A stretch of 64,000 nt of DNA, from NCBI RefSeq assembly GCF_900111005.1, contig NZ_FOFV01000006.1, positions 248,001 to 312,000 of the forward strand, written 5' to 3'. This stretch comes from Lentzea albida (GTDB lineage: Bacteria; Actinomycetota; Actinomycetes; Mycobacteriales; Pseudonocardiaceae). Every line of letters starts with the position of its first letter. Positions within the stretch are counted from its first letter, which is position 1. The notes beneath the pieces are model-generated. The model did not search any database and was not told the DNA's origin. It worked only from the letters and a program-made list of their open reading frames with translations. Both the position numbers and the translations under genes were made by a program. Shown piece by piece: positions 20,320-28,802 of this stretch.

Positions 20320-21078
20320 TCAGTTCCCGAACGAGGACGCGAGCCTGATCGCGTCCGCGGAGACCTTCTTCATCTCCTTGTTGTGCGTGAGCGCGTCCGC
20401 GCCCTTGCTCGGCGAGTCGGACTCGACGATCACGACCAGCTGGTCGCGCTGCTCGGAGGCGTAGCCGCCGTTGGCCAGCGTGGTCAGCGGCGGGACGCTG
20501 ATGGCCTTGTCCAGCACCAGGTCCTTGACGTTCCCGGTGCCGTCCTTCTGGGTCAGCTCGCGCAGCTGGCGTGCCTCGTCGGCCGTCTTCATCTTCACCA
20601 CGGACACCGACGAGTACACGGTGCGGCCGTCCGGCAGCGTGGCCGTGTAGAACGCCCTCGTGAGCTGCAGGCACGGCGTGGTCTTGAAGAACGCCTGCGT
20701 CTGGCTCGTCGCGTGGGCGGCGCAGTCGCTGTCCTTCACCGGCTCCGGGAGCTCGGGCACGGTGGTGAACTCGAACTCCCCCGCGGTCTTCTGCGGCTGG
20801 GCGACCTGCTTGTCCACCGGGTCCGACGGCTGCAGCACCCACCAGACGAGCCCCGACACCACCGCGACACCGACGAGTGCCAGCGCCCTGCCCACCCACG
20901 TGCTCTTGCGCACGGGCGGGGGTGGCGGAGCGGGCACGTGCCCCTGGCGGTTGTCCATGATCGACTGCAGCTTCATCAGCTCGTCGGCCGGGTACAACGG
21001 CGCGGTGTCGGTGGGCCTCGGTGGGAAGCGAGGCAGGTTCTGGGTCACCTCTTCAGGTGACTGGCGTGGTTCCGACAC
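20320..21078 (-). CDS. Single-pass membrane protein of unknown function
   Basis: 252 residues. A cytoplasmic Pro-rich N-terminus (to about 60), one membrane helix (about 61-82) and an extracytoplasmic domain with two cysteines (SDCAAH and TPCLQL), likely one disulfide. I do not recognise the family. GTG at 21078 is preferred since conserved-looking sequence starts there. It ends 34 bp from the convergent DUF4439 gene and lies 25 bp after the aminotransferase gene. Confidence 0.7.
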   Translation of the reverse strand: MSEPRQSPEEVTQNLPRFPPRPTDTAPLYPADELMKLQSIMDNRQGHVPAPPPPPVRKSTWVGRALALVGVAVVSGLVWWVLQPSDPVDKQVAQPQKTAGEFEFTTVPELPEPVKDSDCAAHATSQTQAFFKTTPCLQLTRAFYTATLPDGRTVYSSVSVVKMKTADEARQLRELTQKDGTGNVKDLVLDKAISVPPLTTLANGGYASEQRDQLVVIVESDSPSKGADALTHNKEMKKVSADAIRLASSFGN

Positions 21079-21103
21079 AAGGACCCACGGTAACGGACGG
21101 CAG

Positions 21104-22057
21104 TCAGCTGAGCGCTTCGAGCACCCGATCAACGTCCTCGATCGTGTTGTACATGTGACATGCGTACCGCGTGCGACCTGCGCGGACCGAGGCGACCACA
21201 CCCTGGGCGGGCGGCGTGTCGACCGAGACGATCGCCGAGCCGTTGGGAGGCAGCCCCAGTCCGGTCAGGAGGCGATCCGTCAGGCCCACGCAGTGCGCGC
21301 GCACGGCTTCGAGGTCCACAGAGGCCAGCCACGGGAGCGCGACCGCCGCGCCGACGTGCGAGGACCACGTCGGTGAGAGGTCGAACCGCCGTGCGTCCGA
21401 ACGGAGCACCAGTTCCGTGCCGTAGTTCTCGCCCGTGCTGTACCAGTTGGCCGCCAACGGCTTGAGGAACTCCATCCGGTCCGGACGCACCGCCATCCAG
21501 GCCGCGCCGCGCGGCGACATCAGCCACTTGTAGGCCACGCCGACGACGAAGTCGGCCCACGCCAGCGACAACGGCATCCACCCGGCGGCCTGCGACACGT
21601 CGAGCAGCACCGGTTTGCCGGACGCCTTCAGCGCGTCGAGGTCCGCGATCCTGCCGTCCGAGGACTGGACCAGGCTCAGCGCCACCAGATCCGCCTCGTC
21701 CACAGTGGACGCGATCCGGTGTCCGGCCGCGACGAACGGCAGCGTGACGCTGGTGAAGTCGCCGGGGTCGACGTACACCTTGGAGCCCGAGGGCAGCGAC
21801 TGCGCGACCAGCGACACGAACTGCGACACCGTGGCTCCACAGGCGACCGAGGTCGCGGGCACCCCGACCAGCCGCCCGAAGCCCTCGCGGGAGGTCTCCA
21901 CGGCGTCGTTGAACGTGGACGACGTGTCCTCGCCGCGCCGCCACCGTTCGTGCGAGGCCATCACCGCGTCGGCGACGTGCCGTGGAGGCACCCCGATGGA
22001 CGCCGTGTTCAGGTAACCGGGCTGGACGTCGAAAACCGCTCCGAAGGCCTCACGCAT
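21104..22057 (-). CDS. Class V aminotransferase-like PLP enzyme
   Basis: 317 residues, cytoplasmic. Fold-type I enzyme of the cysteine desulfurase/isopenicillin-N-epimerase group. Lys177 in VAYKWLMSPRG is the expected PLP lysine and Asp153 in LLDVSQAAGW the pyridine-nitrogen ligand. The short length and lack of a desulfurase-type catalytic Cys loop argue against IscS. Substrate unknown. Its start overlaps the DUF4442 gene by 8 bp, so both sit in a unit with the glycosyltransferase. Confidence 0.85.
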   Translation of the reverse strand: MREAFGAVFDVQPGYLNTASIGVPPRHVADAVMASHERWRRGEDTSSTFNDAVETSREGFGRLVGVPATSVACGATVSQFVSLVAQSLPSGSKVYVDPGDFTSVTLPFVAAGHRIASTVDEADLVALSLVQSSDGRIADLDALKASGKPVLLDVSQAAGWMPLSLAWADFVVGVAYKWLMSPRGAAWMAVRPDRMEFLKPLAANWYSTGENYGTELVLRSDARRFDLSPTWSSHVGAAVALPWLASVDLEAVRAHCVGLTDRLLTGLGLPPNGSAIVSVDTPPAQGVVASVRAGRTRYACHMYNTIEDVDRVLEALS

Positions 22058-22514
22058 GCGTGAGCTGCTTGTCGCGCTTGCGTCGCGCGTAGACCTGCTT
22101 CTTCACCCGTGCGATCACGGCCCCATCCTGCCCGACGACGTCCGTGTCGAACCAGATCAAGGCCTTCTCGGTGCCCCTGGTCCGCTCCAGCACCTGCTCT
22201 ACGTGCTCGTCGGTCAGCCGGAACTCGGCGCGCACCGTGCCGCGGCCGGGGGCCACGAACTCGATCTCACCGGCCTGGTCCCACACCACGTGCTCGCCCT
22301 TGAGCTGGTTGAACAGCAGCAACACCCAGAACGGGTCGGTCATCGCGAACAGCGAGCCGCCGAAGTGGGTGCCGAAGAAGTTGCGGTTCCACGGGCGCAG
22401 ACGCATCCGCACACGCGCGTACCGGTAGTCCGCGGAGATCTCCTCGACGCGGATGCCGGCGAACAGGAACGGCGGCCACAGGTTCATCCCGAAGCGCAGG
22501 CGGCTTGCCTTCAT
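22050..22514 (-). CDS. DUF4442 hotdog-fold protein (thioesterase-like)
   Basis: 154 residues. A DUF4442/YiiD-C-type hotdog domain: MNLWPPFLFAGIRV, then RNFFGTHFGGSLFAMTDPF, where thioesterases carry their substrate loop. A role in acyl-CoA or acyl-carrier hydrolysis is likely by family but unproven. ATG at 22514 chosen. It is 11 bp after the glycosyltransferase stop and overlaps the aminotransferase start. Confidence 0.8.
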   Translation of the reverse strand: MKASRLRFGMNLWPPFLFAGIRVEEISADYRYARVRMRLRPWNRNFFGTHFGGSLFAMTDPFWVLLLFNQLKGEHVVWDQAGEIEFVAPGRGTVRAEFRLTDEHVEQVLERTRGTEKALIWFDTDVVGQDGAVIARVKKQVYARRKRDKQLTHA

Positions 22515-22525
22515 AAAAAACAGTG

Positions 22526-23479
22526 TTACACAACGCCCGTCAGACTGTCCGCAACTTCTTCCGGCGACGGCGTGTGACGTATCTCCCGAGCTATCTGACC
22601 AGCGGCTTCCCTGTAGGACGAGTCGGCGAACAGCCGCCGCACGCAGTCCACGATCGGCCCGGCGCTGAACGCACCCGGCCGCAACGCCGCGCCGGCGGCC
22701 ACGAGCGCGTCGGCATTGCTGGACTGATCGGCCCCCTGCGGCAGCACGACCTGGGGCACGCCCGCGACGAGAGCGCCGAGCATCGTGCCGCTGCCGCCGT
22801 GGTGCACGGCGACGTCCGCGTACCGGAGCACCTCCGCCTGGGGCAGCCACGGGTGGACCGTCACGTTCGGCGGCAGGTTCCCGAGCTCGACGTGCGGCGC
22901 GGCCACGACCACCTGCGCCTCGGTGAGCCTGCCGAGCCCCACGACCGCCTCCGCGAGCAGCTCCCGCGTGCCGAACGCCGTGCCGAGCGTGAGGTAGACC
23001 AGTTTCCCGGCGGTGCGGTCCGGCACGTGACCGGGCGGCGAGAACGGCACGGCGCGCAACGGGATCCGGTCCTCCTTCAGGAAGCCGGGGTCCTGCAGCG
23101 AGGGCGGGCAGATGTCGAGGTGCCGTCCGCCGGTGGGCCGCACGAGCCCGATGCCGTCGGGGAACATCCGCCCGAACCCGTGCCACAGCGCGGGAAAGCC
23201 GCGGCGGCGGGCCTCGGAGACGACCTCGGGCACCGCCCACTCGCCGATCACGAGGTCGGGCAGCAACCGCTCCAGCTCCTGCGCGATGTCCTCGGCGTAG
23301 ATCTCGCCGAACACGAGCCCCGGCCGGAACGGCCGCAGCCCGAGCTTCCCGAGCACCGGGTGCATGTCCTCGCCGACCGCGAAGTGCACCTCGTGCCCGG
23401 CTTTGCGCATCGCCTGCGCCAGCGGGATCAACGGGTACGTGTGGCCGGGGGTGGCCACGCTGGCGAAGAGCACGCGCAT
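22526..23479 (-). CDS. GT1 family glycosyltransferase, short form
   Basis: 317 residues against about 380-420 for macrolide/glycopeptide-type GT1 enzymes. The N-terminus (MRVLFASVATPGHTYPLIPLAQAM) and the nucleotide-sugar signature HHGGSGTMLGALVAGVPQVVLP are intact. The shortening is in the acceptor-binding N-terminal half. It would transfer a sugar from an NDP-sugar to a lipid, antibiotic or natural-product acceptor in the cytoplasm. It is divergent from the truncated acetyltransferase (23-bp gap). Confidence 0.85.
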   Translation of the reverse strand: MRVLFASVATPGHTYPLIPLAQAMRKAGHEVHFAVGEDMHPVLGKLGLRPFRPGLVFGEIYAEDIAQELERLLPDLVIGEWAVPEVVSEARRRGFPALWHGFGRMFPDGIGLVRPTGGRHLDICPPSLQDPGFLKEDRIPLRAVPFSPPGHVPDRTAGKLVYLTLGTAFGTRELLAEAVVGLGRLTEAQVVVAAPHVELGNLPPNVTVHPWLPQAEVLRYADVAVHHGGSGTMLGALVAGVPQVVLPQGADQSSNADALVAAGAALRPGAFSAGPIVDCVRRLFADSSYREAAGQIAREIRHTPSPEEVADSLTGVV

Positions 23480-23502
23480 GTCCGTGACGATACTGAGTCC
23501 TC

Positions 23503-23751
23503 ATGGGAACCCACCGCGACAAGATGATCAACGGCGAGCCCTACCTGCCGGCGGATCCCGAGCTCGACGCGATGCACGAGATCCTCAAGGGGTTCGTGGC
23601 GGAGATCGGCGAGAACACGACGTTCCTGCAGCGCCTGCAGATCGAGTACGGCTACAACACGCGCGTCGGCGCCGGTAGCGTCGTGACGCGCGATCTGCCT
23701 GCTCACGTGCTCGCAGTCGGCAATCCCGCACGGGTGGTTCGTAAGATCTGA
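23503..23751 (+). pseudogene. Maltose/galactoside O-acetyltransferase with internal in-frame deletion
   Basis: An open frame of 82 codons. Residues 1-50 match the N-terminal Mac domain (DKMINGEPYLPADPEL, then IEYGYNT) and the end matches the last coil and tail of the same family (VGAGSVVTRDLPAHVLAVGNPARVV). The whole hexapeptide beta-helix between them, about 80-90 residues with the catalytic His, is missing, and the join falls at YGYNTRVG/GAGSV. The remnant cannot form the trimer active site. It is probably leaderless (GATACT 8 bases before the ATG) and is followed 4 bp later by yjbQ. Confidence 0.8.
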
Positions 23752-23755
23752 GGTC

Positions 23756-24163
23756 ATGCGCAGCGAGGAGATCCAGATCCGCACCGGCTCCGACGAAGTC
23801 GTGTACGACCTCACCCGGGACTGCCAGCGGTTCCTCGACAGCGAGGACGGCGACGGCCTGCTGCACGTGTGGGTGCCCCACGCGACGGCGGGCGTCGCCG
23901 TCATCGAGACCGGCGCGGGCAGCGACGACGACCTGCTGACCGCGTTGGAGCGCATCCTGCCCCGCGACGTGAAGTGGCGGCACCGGCACGGCACCCCCGG
24001 CCACGGCCGTGACCACGTGATGCCCGCGCTGGTGCCGCCTTACGCGACGATCCCGGTTCTAGGCGGTGTGCTGACGCTCGGCACGTGGCAGTCCATCTGC
24101 CTGGTCGACACCAACGTCGACAATCCCGTCCGCACGGTCCGTCTGAGCTTTCTTGCCGGCTAG
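23756..24163 (+). CDS. yjbQ: YjbQ / UPF0047 family protein
   Basis: 135 residues with the family core LLHVWVPHATAGVAVIETG, the DHVMPALVPP segment and GTWQSICLVD. Members have weak thiamine-phosphate synthase activity when overproduced, and the true role is unknown. It lies 4 bp after the acetyltransferase remnant, so both are probably on one transcript. Its last 105 bp overlap, tail to tail, the coding region of the membrane gene on the other strand. Confidence 0.9.
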   Translation: MRSEEIQIRTGSDEVVYDLTRDCQRFLDSEDGDGLLHVWVPHATAGVAVIETGAGSDDDLLTALERILPRDVKWRHRHGTPGHGRDHVMPALVPPYATIPVLGGVLTLGTWQSICLVDTNVDNPVRTVRLSFLAG

Positions 24164-25021
24164 CAGCAGCACGACGCCCAGGAGCGCGATCCCGCCGAAC
24201 ACCCACCACTCGGTGCTGACGGACCCGTCGTACAGGAGGCTGCGCAGGCCTTCCGCCGAGAACCGGAACGGCGTCCACGACCACAGGACCGCCCTGTAGA
24301 CGGGGTTGAGCAGCTCCGGCACCTGGCCCGCGACGGCCGGCGCCATCAGGTAGAGCAGGCCGAGGACGCCCATCGCGCGGATGCCGAGGTGCTTGAACAG
24401 CCCGGCCTGCAGCAACGCGAACGCCGTGGCGACGGCGAGCAGGAACGCGAACGTCGGCACGTTCAGCGTGACGCCCCACCACGCCAGCAGTCCCGCGGTC
24501 GAGCCGGTGACGAGGACGGCGGCGGCCGTCGCCGAAAGCCACCTGAGGTCGCGGCCCTTCAGCACCACGAACAGCAGTCCGGCCACCATTCCCCCGACCC
24601 ACAGCAGCGCACTCGCGGCGAGCGGCGCGGTGCGTTCGGCGGCGGACACGGCCTGGGTCTCGGTCCTGACCGGCAGCCCCGCGCCCTGCGCGACACCGGT
24701 CAGCACCTGTTGCGCGACCTGCGTGCCGGACGGGTTGACGGCGGGGTTCAGCCGGATCGTCGCCTGGCCGGGCGCGATCTCCAGCACCCCGTAGACCTCC
24801 TTGTCCCGCAGGAGGTTCCGGGCCTCGTCCGCGGACACGACCCTGATGTCGACCTCGGCCGAGTCGGCGGCCTGGACCCTGTCCGCGACCGGCGGAGGTG
24901 CGACGACGGCGAGCGGGACGTCGTGCGGGTGCACGGTCGCCTGCACGCCGAAGGTGAGCAGTCCCAGGAGAAAGGCCACCACCGCGCCTGCGACGGCGGT
25001 GACGAGGGCGGTGCGCATCAT
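24059..25021 (-). CDS. ABC-2-like membrane protein
   Basis: 320 residues. One N-terminal membrane helix (about 5-30), a large extracytoplasmic domain (about 31-145), then five more helices, the YhgE/ABC-2 permease layout. No ATPase gene is next to it. After the last helix a hydrophilic tail of about 30 residues is encoded entirely within the antisense of yjbQ. ATG at 25021 follows GGAGG. It has a good promoter and an operator-like palindrome upstream, so it is likely an inducible gene, perhaps for export or stress from membrane-active compounds (inference). Confidence 0.75.
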   Translation of the reverse strand: MMRTALVTAVAGAVVAFLLGLLTFGVQATVHPHDVPLAVVAPPPVADRVQAADSAEVDIRVVSADEARNLLRDKEVYGVLEIAPGQATIRLNPAVNPSGTQVAQQVLTGVAQGAGLPVRTETQAVSAAERTAPLAASALLWVGGMVAGLLFVVLKGRDLRWLSATAAAVLVTGSTAGLLAWWGVTLNVPTFAFLLAVATAFALLQAGLFKHLGIRAMGVLGLLYLMAPAVAGQVPELLNPVYRAVLWSWTPFRFSAEGLRSLLYDGSVSTEWWVFGGIALLGVVLLLAGKKAQTDRADGIVDVGVDQADGLPRAERQHTA

Positions 25022-25040
25022 CTGCCTCCTTTGTTCATCA

Positions 25041-25089
25041 CGCGTTGAATTTAACGCGCACAGTACGCCCGTCGCGTTCGCCAGGTCAA
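25041..25089 (-). promoter_or_regulatory. Promoter with operator for the ABC-2-like gene
   Basis: On the minus strand: -35 TTGACC (25084-25089), 18-bp spacer, -10 TACTGT (25060-25065). Directly downstream is the palindrome cgcgttgaatttaacgcg (25041-25058; 16 of 18 positions symmetrical) where transcription would begin. A repressor bound there would block initiation. A related half site, ttcatcaagcgttga, lies on the minus strand around 25085-25100. The regulator is not encoded beside it. Confidence 0.6.
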
Positions 25090-25138
25090 CGCTTGATGAA
25101 TTAAGCCGCTGTCAGACCCACCAGGTACCGTTTCGCCC

Positions 25139-26122
25139 GTGACGTACCCAGGTGGCGGCGGGCAGGGCGGCTGGAACGACCAGCAGGGCTGGGGCCAGCA
25201 ACAACAGGGTGATTACCAGAGCGGCGGCTACCCCACGGGCGGCTACCAGACCGGGGGCTACCCGCAGACCGGTGGCTTCCCGCAGCAGGGCGGCTTCCCG
25301 GACCAGGGCCAGTTCCCGCAGCAGGGCTACGGCGGGTACGGCGGCCTCGGCGTGTACGGCGGCTTCGACAACGAGCCGCCGAAGAGGAACAAGACGCTGT
25401 GGCTGGTCATCGGCGCCGTGGTCCTGGTGCTGCTCGTGGGCGGCGGCCTCACGTGGCTGCTGCTCTCGAAGCAGAACTCGGGTGACAACACCGCCCAGCC
25501 GACCACGTCCACGACGTCCAGCACCACCGCGCAGCCGACCGACGGCCCGTGCCCGAAGAACGAGGGCACGCAGTGCGTCGAGACGGCGCTCGGCTACAAC
25601 TACGTGGTCCCGAAGACCTGGGACATCATCGCCGACGCCAAGGTGCCGGTCGAGGCCATCCCGGGCATCTCGCTGTCCGGCATCGCCACCTACGGCGACT
25701 ACACCTGCGAGGGCAAGCCGTTCACGAAGGGCACCAACGGCGGCACGCTGCTCCCGAAGAGCGACATCACCAAGGCGGCCACCGACTTCACCAAGGCCCT
25801 CGCCACGCAGTACTACTCGTCGGGCGGCGACCCCAAGGTCACCACGACCGAGCCCAAGCCGGTGAAGATCCAGCACACCCAGAAGGACGGCAAGAAGGTC
25901 ACCATCGAGGGCGTGCAGATCGACGCCACCGTCACGCAGACCGGCAACAAGTGCCTGGCCAGCAAGGGCATGGTCAAGGTCGTGGTCCTCAACGGCAGCA
26001 GCAAGCTCCACGTGCTCGCCGTGAACGGCGACCTGGAGGGCGGCGGAGGCGGCGCCACCCCGCCCCTGCCGAAGGAGGCCGACCTCCAGAAGATGGTCGA
26101 CTCCCTGATCCCGACCTCGTAA
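25139..26122 (+). CDS. Gly/Gln/Tyr-rich single-pass membrane protein
   Basis: 327 residues. N-terminal low-complexity region (1-80) with repeated GGYPTGGYQTGGYPQTGGFPQ-like units, one membrane helix (about 86-109), a Thr/Ser-rich linker and an extracytoplasmic domain with four cysteines, enough for two disulfides. Such architecture is frequent in actinobacteria for surface proteins of unknown function. The GTG start has no ribosome site; a TACCGT hexamer lies exactly 7 bases before it (25126-25131), so the mRNA is probably leaderless. A hairpin terminator follows. Confidence 0.8.
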   Translation: MTYPGGGGQGGWNDQQGWGQQQQGDYQSGGYPTGGYQTGGYPQTGGFPQQGGFPDQGQFPQQGYGGYGGLGVYGGFDNEPPKRNKTLWLVIGAVVLVLLVGGGLTWLLLSKQNSGDNTAQPTTSTTSSTTAQPTDGPCPKNEGTQCVETALGYNYVVPKTWDIIADAKVPVEAIPGISLSGIATYGDYTCEGKPFTKGTNGGTLLPKSDITKAATDFTKALATQYYSSGGDPKVTTTEPKPVKIQHTQKDGKKVTIEGVQIDATVTQTGNKCLASKGMVKVVVLNGSSKLHVLAVNGDLEGGGGGATPPLPKEADLQKMVDSLIPTS

Positions 26123-26144
26123 CCCGGCACCCGCGCCGCCGCGT

Positions 26145-26176
26145 CTCCAGGCCGAACGCCACCACCCGGCCTGGAG
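26145..26176 (+). terminator. Hairpin terminator
   Basis: 10-bp perfect arms (26145-26154 / 26167-26176) with a 12-base loop, 22 bases past the stop of the Gly/Gln-rich membrane protein gene. Confidence 0.7.
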
Positions 26177-26213
26177 CCGTTGCCCCACGCCGAGATGCCG
26201 CGGCGCCGGCTGC

Positions 26214-26271
26214 GCCGGTTCTTTCCCGCGGTGCGGCCGCTCGGCCTCCCGCAGTGCGGGAAAGAGCCGGC
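26214..26271. repeat. 16-bp inverted repeat, one mismatch
   Basis: Arms 26214-26229 and 26256-26271 pair except one position, around a 26-base GC-rich loop. It lies in the 419-bp gap between the membrane protein gene and proS (26123-26541), where I find no coding sequence. The remainder of the gap (26280-26490) is C-rich with no clear feature. Confidence 0.5.
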
Positions 26272-26493
26272 GCTCCAGCCCTCACAAGCGGTGCAACCCA
26301 CCCCGAAGCAGTGTCCCGTGCCAACCACTCAGCCTGCACCAGCTCCTACACCCGGTCTCCCGCAGTCCGCCCCACAAGCCGCGCCGCCCCGCAGCACCGC
26401 CTCGCGCCAGCCCTCACAAGCCGCGCGAACCCCACCCCCGTCAGGCCCACCGCCGCGCGCCTTCACCGTGCCGCCCCACTCCCCCACAAACGC

Positions 26494-26532
26494 CGAACGC
26501 CGGGCCGCGCCCCAAGCGCAACCCGGCGTTCG
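26494..26532 (-). terminator. Hairpin terminator after proS
   Basis: 11-bp perfect arms (26494-26504 / 26522-26532) with a 17-base loop, starting 10 bases past the proS stop on the minus strand. Confidence 0.75.
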
Positions 26533-26541
26533 CCACGAACC

Positions 26542-28287
26542 TCAGCCCTTGACGACCTGCACCAGGTGGTCAACGGCCTCCGCCACCGGAACCTCCACCC
26601 GCTCACCCGAGCGGCGGTCCTTGACCTCGACGTTGCCGTCCTTCAGCCCCCGCCCGACCACCAGGATCGTCGGGATGCCCACGAGCTCGGCGTCCGCGAA
26701 CTTCACGCCGGGGCTCGCCTTGCGGTCGTCCAGCAGCACCTTGAGACCCTTGGCGCTGAGTTGCTTCGCGAAGTCCTCGCCCGCGGTCAGCAGCGTCTCG
26801 TCCTTGCCGGCCACCACGACGTGGACGTCGGCGGGCGCCACGTTGCGGGGCCAGATCAGGCCGCGCTCGTCGTGCGACTGCTCCGCGATGGCCGCGACGA
26901 GCCGCGAGACGCCGACGCCGTACGAGCCCATGGTGATGCGGACCGGCTTGGAGTCCGGGCCGAGCGCGTCGAGCGAGAACGCGTCCGCGTACTTGCGGCC
27001 CAGCTGGAAGATGTGGCCGATCTCGATGCCGCGCGCGGCGACCAGCACGCCCTTGCCGTCCGGCGACGCGTCGCCCTCGCGGACCTCGGCGACGTCGATG
27101 ACGCCGTCGGGCGTGAAGTCGCGGCCCACCACCAGGTCGACGACGTGGTGGTCGGCCTTGTCGGCGCCGGTCACCCACGCGGTGCCCTTGACGACGCGGG
27201 GGTCGGCGAGGAAGCGGATGCCGTTGGCCTGGATCGCGCCCGGGCCGATGTACCCCTTGACCAGGAACGAGTTCTTGGCGAAGTCGGCCTCGTCGACCAT
27301 CGCGACCTCGGCGGGCTCCAGTGCCGCCTCGAGGCGCTTGAAGTCGACCTCGCGGTCACCGGGGACGGCGACGGCGAGCAGCTCCCAGTCCTTCTGACCG
27401 GGCTGCTTGGTCTTGACCAGGACGTTCTTCAACGTGTCCGCCGCGGTGAACTTGCGGTCGGTGTTGGCGTTGAGGAAGTCCACCAGCGTCTCGATGGTGG
27501 GCGTGGCCGGCGTGTGGTGCACCTGCGCGGCGGGCTTGTCGTCGATCGACTGCTCGGCGGGCACGGGGGTCGCGACGGCCTCCACGTTCGCCGCGTAGCC
27601 CGACTCGGTGCTGCGCACGAACGTGTCCTCGCCCGTCTCGGCGACGGCGAGGAACTCCTCCGACGCCGAGCCGCCCATCGCGCCGGACGTGGCGGAGACG
27701 ATCACGTACTCCAGGCCGAGCCGGTCGAAGATGCGGATGTAGGCGTCGCGGTGGTCCTTGTAGGACTGGCTCAGGCCCTCGTCGGTGAGGTCGAACGAGT
27801 ACGAGTCCTTCATCAGGAACTCGCGGCCGCGCAGGATGCCCGCACGGGGACGCGCCTCGTCGCGGTACTTGGTCTGGATCTGGTACAGCGTGACGGGGTA
27901 GTCCTTGTACGAGCTGTACTCGCCCTTCACGGTGAGGGTGAACATCTCCTCGTGCGTGGGACCGAGGAGGTAGTCGGCGCCCTTGCGGTCCTTGAGGCGG
28001 AACAGGTTGGGGCCGTACTCCTCCCACCGGTTCGTCGCCTCGTAGGGCTCCTTGGGCAGCAGCGCGGGGAACTGGATCTCCTGCGCGCCGAAGGCGTCCA
28101 TCTCCTCGCGGACGACGGCCTCGATGTTGCGCAGGACCTTGAGCCCCAGCGGCAGCCAGGTGTACCCGCCCGGCGCGACGCGGCGGACGTAGCCGGCGCG
28201 CACCAGCAGCTTGTGGCTGGGCACTTCGGCGTCCGCCGGATCCTCGCGAAGGGTGCGCAGGAACAGCGACGACATCCTGGTGATCAC
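26542..28287 (-). CDS. proS: Prolyl-tRNA synthetase (bacterial type)
   Basis: 581 residues, the bacterial form with an editing (INS) domain inserted between class II motifs 2 and 3. Visible: N-terminal [31 protein letters not shown], motif 2 region [25 protein letters not shown], the INS domain (about 225-400) and motif 3 [14 protein letters not shown], then an anticodon-binding domain. Charges tRNA-Pro and clears mischarged Ala. GTG at 28287 has GAGGAG 8 bases upstream; an ATG four codons later is possible. Confidence 0.97.
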   Translation of the reverse strand: MITRMSSLFLRTLREDPADAEVPSHKLLVRAGYVRRVAPGGYTWLPLGLKVLRNIEAVVREEMDAFGAQEIQFPALLPKEPYEATNRWEEYGPNLFRLKDRKGADYLLGPTHEEMFTLTVKGEYSSYKDYPVTLYQIQTKYRDEARPRAGILRGREFLMKDSYSFDLTDEGLSQSYKDHRDAYIRIFDRLGLEYVIVSATSGAMGGSASEEFLAVAETGEDTFVRSTESGYAANVEAVATPVPAEQSIDDKPAAQVHHTPATPTIETLVDFLNANTDRKFTAADTLKNVLVKTKQPGQKDWELLAVAVPGDREVDFKRLEAALEPAEVAMVDEADFAKNSFLVKGYIGPGAIQANGIRFLADPRVVKGTAWVTGADKADHHVVDLVVGRDFTPDGVIDVAEVREGDASPDGKGVLVAARGIEIGHIFQLGRKYADAFSLDALGPDSKPVRITMGSYGVGVSRLVAAIAEQSHDERGLIWPRNVAPADVHVVVAGKDETLLTAGEDFAKQLSAKGLKVLLDDRKASPGVKFADAELVGIPTILVVGRGLKDGNVEVKDRRSGERVEVPVAEAVDHLVQVVKG

Positions 28288-28421
28288 GGTGGGTACTCCT
28301 CGTTCACGGGCAGTTGAAACAGCGTACTGGTTGGGCGTTCCCCGAAATCGCGCGCGGTGCTCTGCGTGGGCTCTGACCTGCGGCGACAGAATTGTCAGAC
28401 CCCCTGAGTAGCGTCCTTCCC

Positions 28422-28802
28422 ATGCCGCTGACCATTGACATGATCACGATCGACACCGGTGACGCGCGCAAGCTCGCGGAGTTCTGGACGGCCGCTCTGG
28501 GCACCACGATCCAGAACGACTGGGGTGAGTTCATCGTGCTCGCGCCGAACACCGAGGCCGGGCCGGCGCTCGCCTTCCAGCAGGTGCCGGACGCCACGCC
28601 GGGCAAGAACAGGGTCCACTTCGACACGCACGTTCCCGACCGCCTGGCGGAGGTCGCCCGGTTACTGGCGCTCGGCGCCACGGAGGTCGCCGTGCACAGC
28701 GTTCCCGGCCTCGTGTGGTCCGTGCTCGCCGATCCGGACGGCAACCAGTTCTGCGTCGGCCAGCCCGGCGAAGAGCTTCAGAACGCGACCGGCAACCCGT
28801 AG
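28422..28802 (+). CDS. VOC (glyoxalase-like) family protein
   Basis: 126 residues with two beta-alpha-beta-beta-beta units, starting [27 protein letters not shown] and ending [18 protein letters not shown], typical of small glyoxalase-like proteins in actinobacteria. Metal ligands are not obvious, and the activity (resistance protein, isomerase, lyase) cannot be told. The last 25 bp overlap the convergent GNAT gene. ATG at 28422 chosen. Confidence 0.85.
   Translation: MPLTIDMITIDTGDARKLAEFWTAALGTTIQNDWGEFIVLAPNTEAGPALAFQQVPDATPGKNRVHFDTHVPDRLAEVARLLALGATEVAVHSVPGLVWSVLADPDGNQFCVGQPGEELQNATGNP

Noticed and set aside
26180..26541. Coding sequence in the 419-bp gap before proS
   Set aside because: Open frames here are Pro/Arg/Ala-rich with no start site or family features, and the region is explained by hairpins.
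28392..28421. TTG start at 28392 for the VOC protein
   Set aside because: The conserved domain starts at the ATG at 28422 and no ribosome site supports the earlier codon.
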